Shown here in pieces: positions 63,650 to 64,000 of a stretch of 64,000 nt of DNA (positions are counted from its first letter, which is position 1; every line of letters starts with the position of its first letter). Position numbers and translations under genes: made by a program. The notes under the pieces are model-generated. The model saw only the letters and a list, made by a program, of their open reading frames with translations. It had not been told where the DNA came from and made no database searches. Origin of the DNA: Paenibacillus alkalitolerans (lineage in GTDB: Bacteria > Bacillota > Bacilli > Paenibacillales > YIM-B00363); contig NZ_JAEMXM010000013.1 of assembly GCF_016482785.1 (NCBI RefSeq), positions 62,001-126,000 on the forward strand. The letters run 5' to 3'.

Positions 63650-64000
63650 TTAATCGTTTTCGCTCAACCCGGCGGCAAACGTCTCCATGCGCGACAGGGC
63701 TTCCCGGAGCGTATCCATGGAACACGCATATGAGAGGCGAATGTAACCTTCGCCGAGAGCGGTAAATGCGTTGCCGGGCACCACCGCCACCTTGTGCTCG
63801 TCCAAGAGCCGGTGCGCGAATGTAACCGAGTCCAACCCGAACTTGCGAACGGATGGAAACAAGTAGAACGCGCCCTCCGGCTTAACGACGTTAAATCCGG
63901 CCGCGCGCAGCCGCTCCAATGCAAAATCCCGCCGTCTGCGATACTCCTCGCGCATCGGCCGCGCGTCGTCCGCGCCCGCGGTCAACGCTTCAATGGCGGC
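63650..64000 (-). CDS. Class I/II aminotransferase, C-terminal part (5' partial), PatA-like
   Basis: The last 116 residues of a PLP-dependent fold-type I aminotransferase; the gene starts beyond the right edge. Visible: RRRRDFALERLRAAGFNVVKPEGAFYLFPSV (split), LLDEHKVAVVPGNAFTALGEGYIRLSYACSMDTLREAL (split) with the conserved Arg that binds the substrate carboxylate in YIRLSYA. This fits N-acetyl-LL-diaminopimelate aminotransferase (PatA), which would supply the step between DapH and the deacetylase; other aminotransferase substrates cannot be ruled out from the C-terminus alone. It converges on dapH and the deacetylase gene across the repeat array. Confidence 0.75.
   Translation of the reverse strand, partial: AAIEALTAGADDARPMREEYRRRRDFALERLRAAGFNVVKPEGAFYLFPSVRKFGLDSVTFAHRLLDEHKVAVVPGNAFTALGEGYIRLSYACSMDTLREALSRMETFAAGLSEND

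Noticed and set aside
62795-63725. Open frames through the repeat array, with repeated protein-like phrases
   Set aside because: The 52-bp period shifts frame at every unit, no ribosome binding site is present, and the frames arise because the unit has few stop codons. The repeat acts at DNA or RNA level.

Overview
The window is a chromosomal segment of a spore-forming Gram-positive bacterium of the Paenibacillaceae type (Paenibacillus, Cohnella or a close relative). The evidence is gene content and order: a division and cell wall (dcw) cluster running into spoIIGA-sigE-sigG, then the ylm genes, divIVA, ileS, lspA and rluD; bacillithiol synthesis (bshC); an S-layer homology protein; a meso-diaminopimelate type MurE; and many TTG and GTG starts behind strong GGAGG-like ribosome binding sites. 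No rRNA, tRNA, phage, insertion sequence or CRISPR array was seen.

Layout. 1-3.6 kb: the end of an unidentified gene, two minus-strand exported proteins (a coiled-coil protein and a lipoprotein) and a MidA-type methyltransferase. 3.6-11.3 kb: an intergenic stretch rich in hairpins, an S-layer homology protein and a first complete peptide ABC importer (binding protein, two permeases, two ATPases). 11.4-14.3 kb: an orphan response regulator without the usual phospho-acceptor, a DUF2626 protein, an RsfA-type regulator, a DUF3397 membrane protein and a ComFB protein. 14.4-20.4 kb: a second complete peptide importer in the same gene order. 20.5-23.4 kb: bshC and S-adenosylhomocysteine hydrolase. 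23.4-28.7 kb: accessory genes (gene remnant, vapBC-like toxin-antitoxin pair, TetR regulator with a three-gene ABC exporter, DUF4349 lipoprotein).

28.8-47.6 kb is the dcw cluster: mraZ-rsmH-ftsL-pbpB-spoVD-murE-murF-mraY-murD-spoVE-murB-murA-divIB-ftsA-ftsZ. murG is not at its usual place between spoVE and murB, and murA lies after murB. An MraZ-type operator (three TGGKG boxes with 10-bp spacing) precedes mraZ. 47.7-50.4 kb holds spoIIGA, sigE and sigG behind a spoIIG-like promoter (Spo0A-box-like sites, 22-bp spacer). 50.5-60.7 kb holds ylmC-pgeF-ylmE-sepF-ylmG-ylmH-divIVA, an isoleucine T-box with ileS, a DUF5665 protein, an inverted DksA-like gene, lspA and rluD. 60.7-64 kb holds dapH, an N-acetyl-diaminopimelate deacetylase and, convergent to them, a partial aminotransferase; together these could form the acetylase branch of diaminopimelate synthesis that feeds MurE.

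The most unusual DNA is repetitive. (1) Sixteen copies of a 52-bp hairpin unit lie between the deacetylase and aminotransferase genes, with a recent 260-bp (five-unit) duplication inside; a diverged two-hairpin relative lies at 3.6 kb. (2) A 50-60 bp element with a conserved core occurs three times (7.2, 16.3 and 54.8 kb), twice exactly between the binding-protein and permease genes of the two peptide importers; the ends of two copies differ in sequence yet still pair. (3) The S-layer gene has a 5' leader able to fold into a long stem that matches no riboswitch I can recall.
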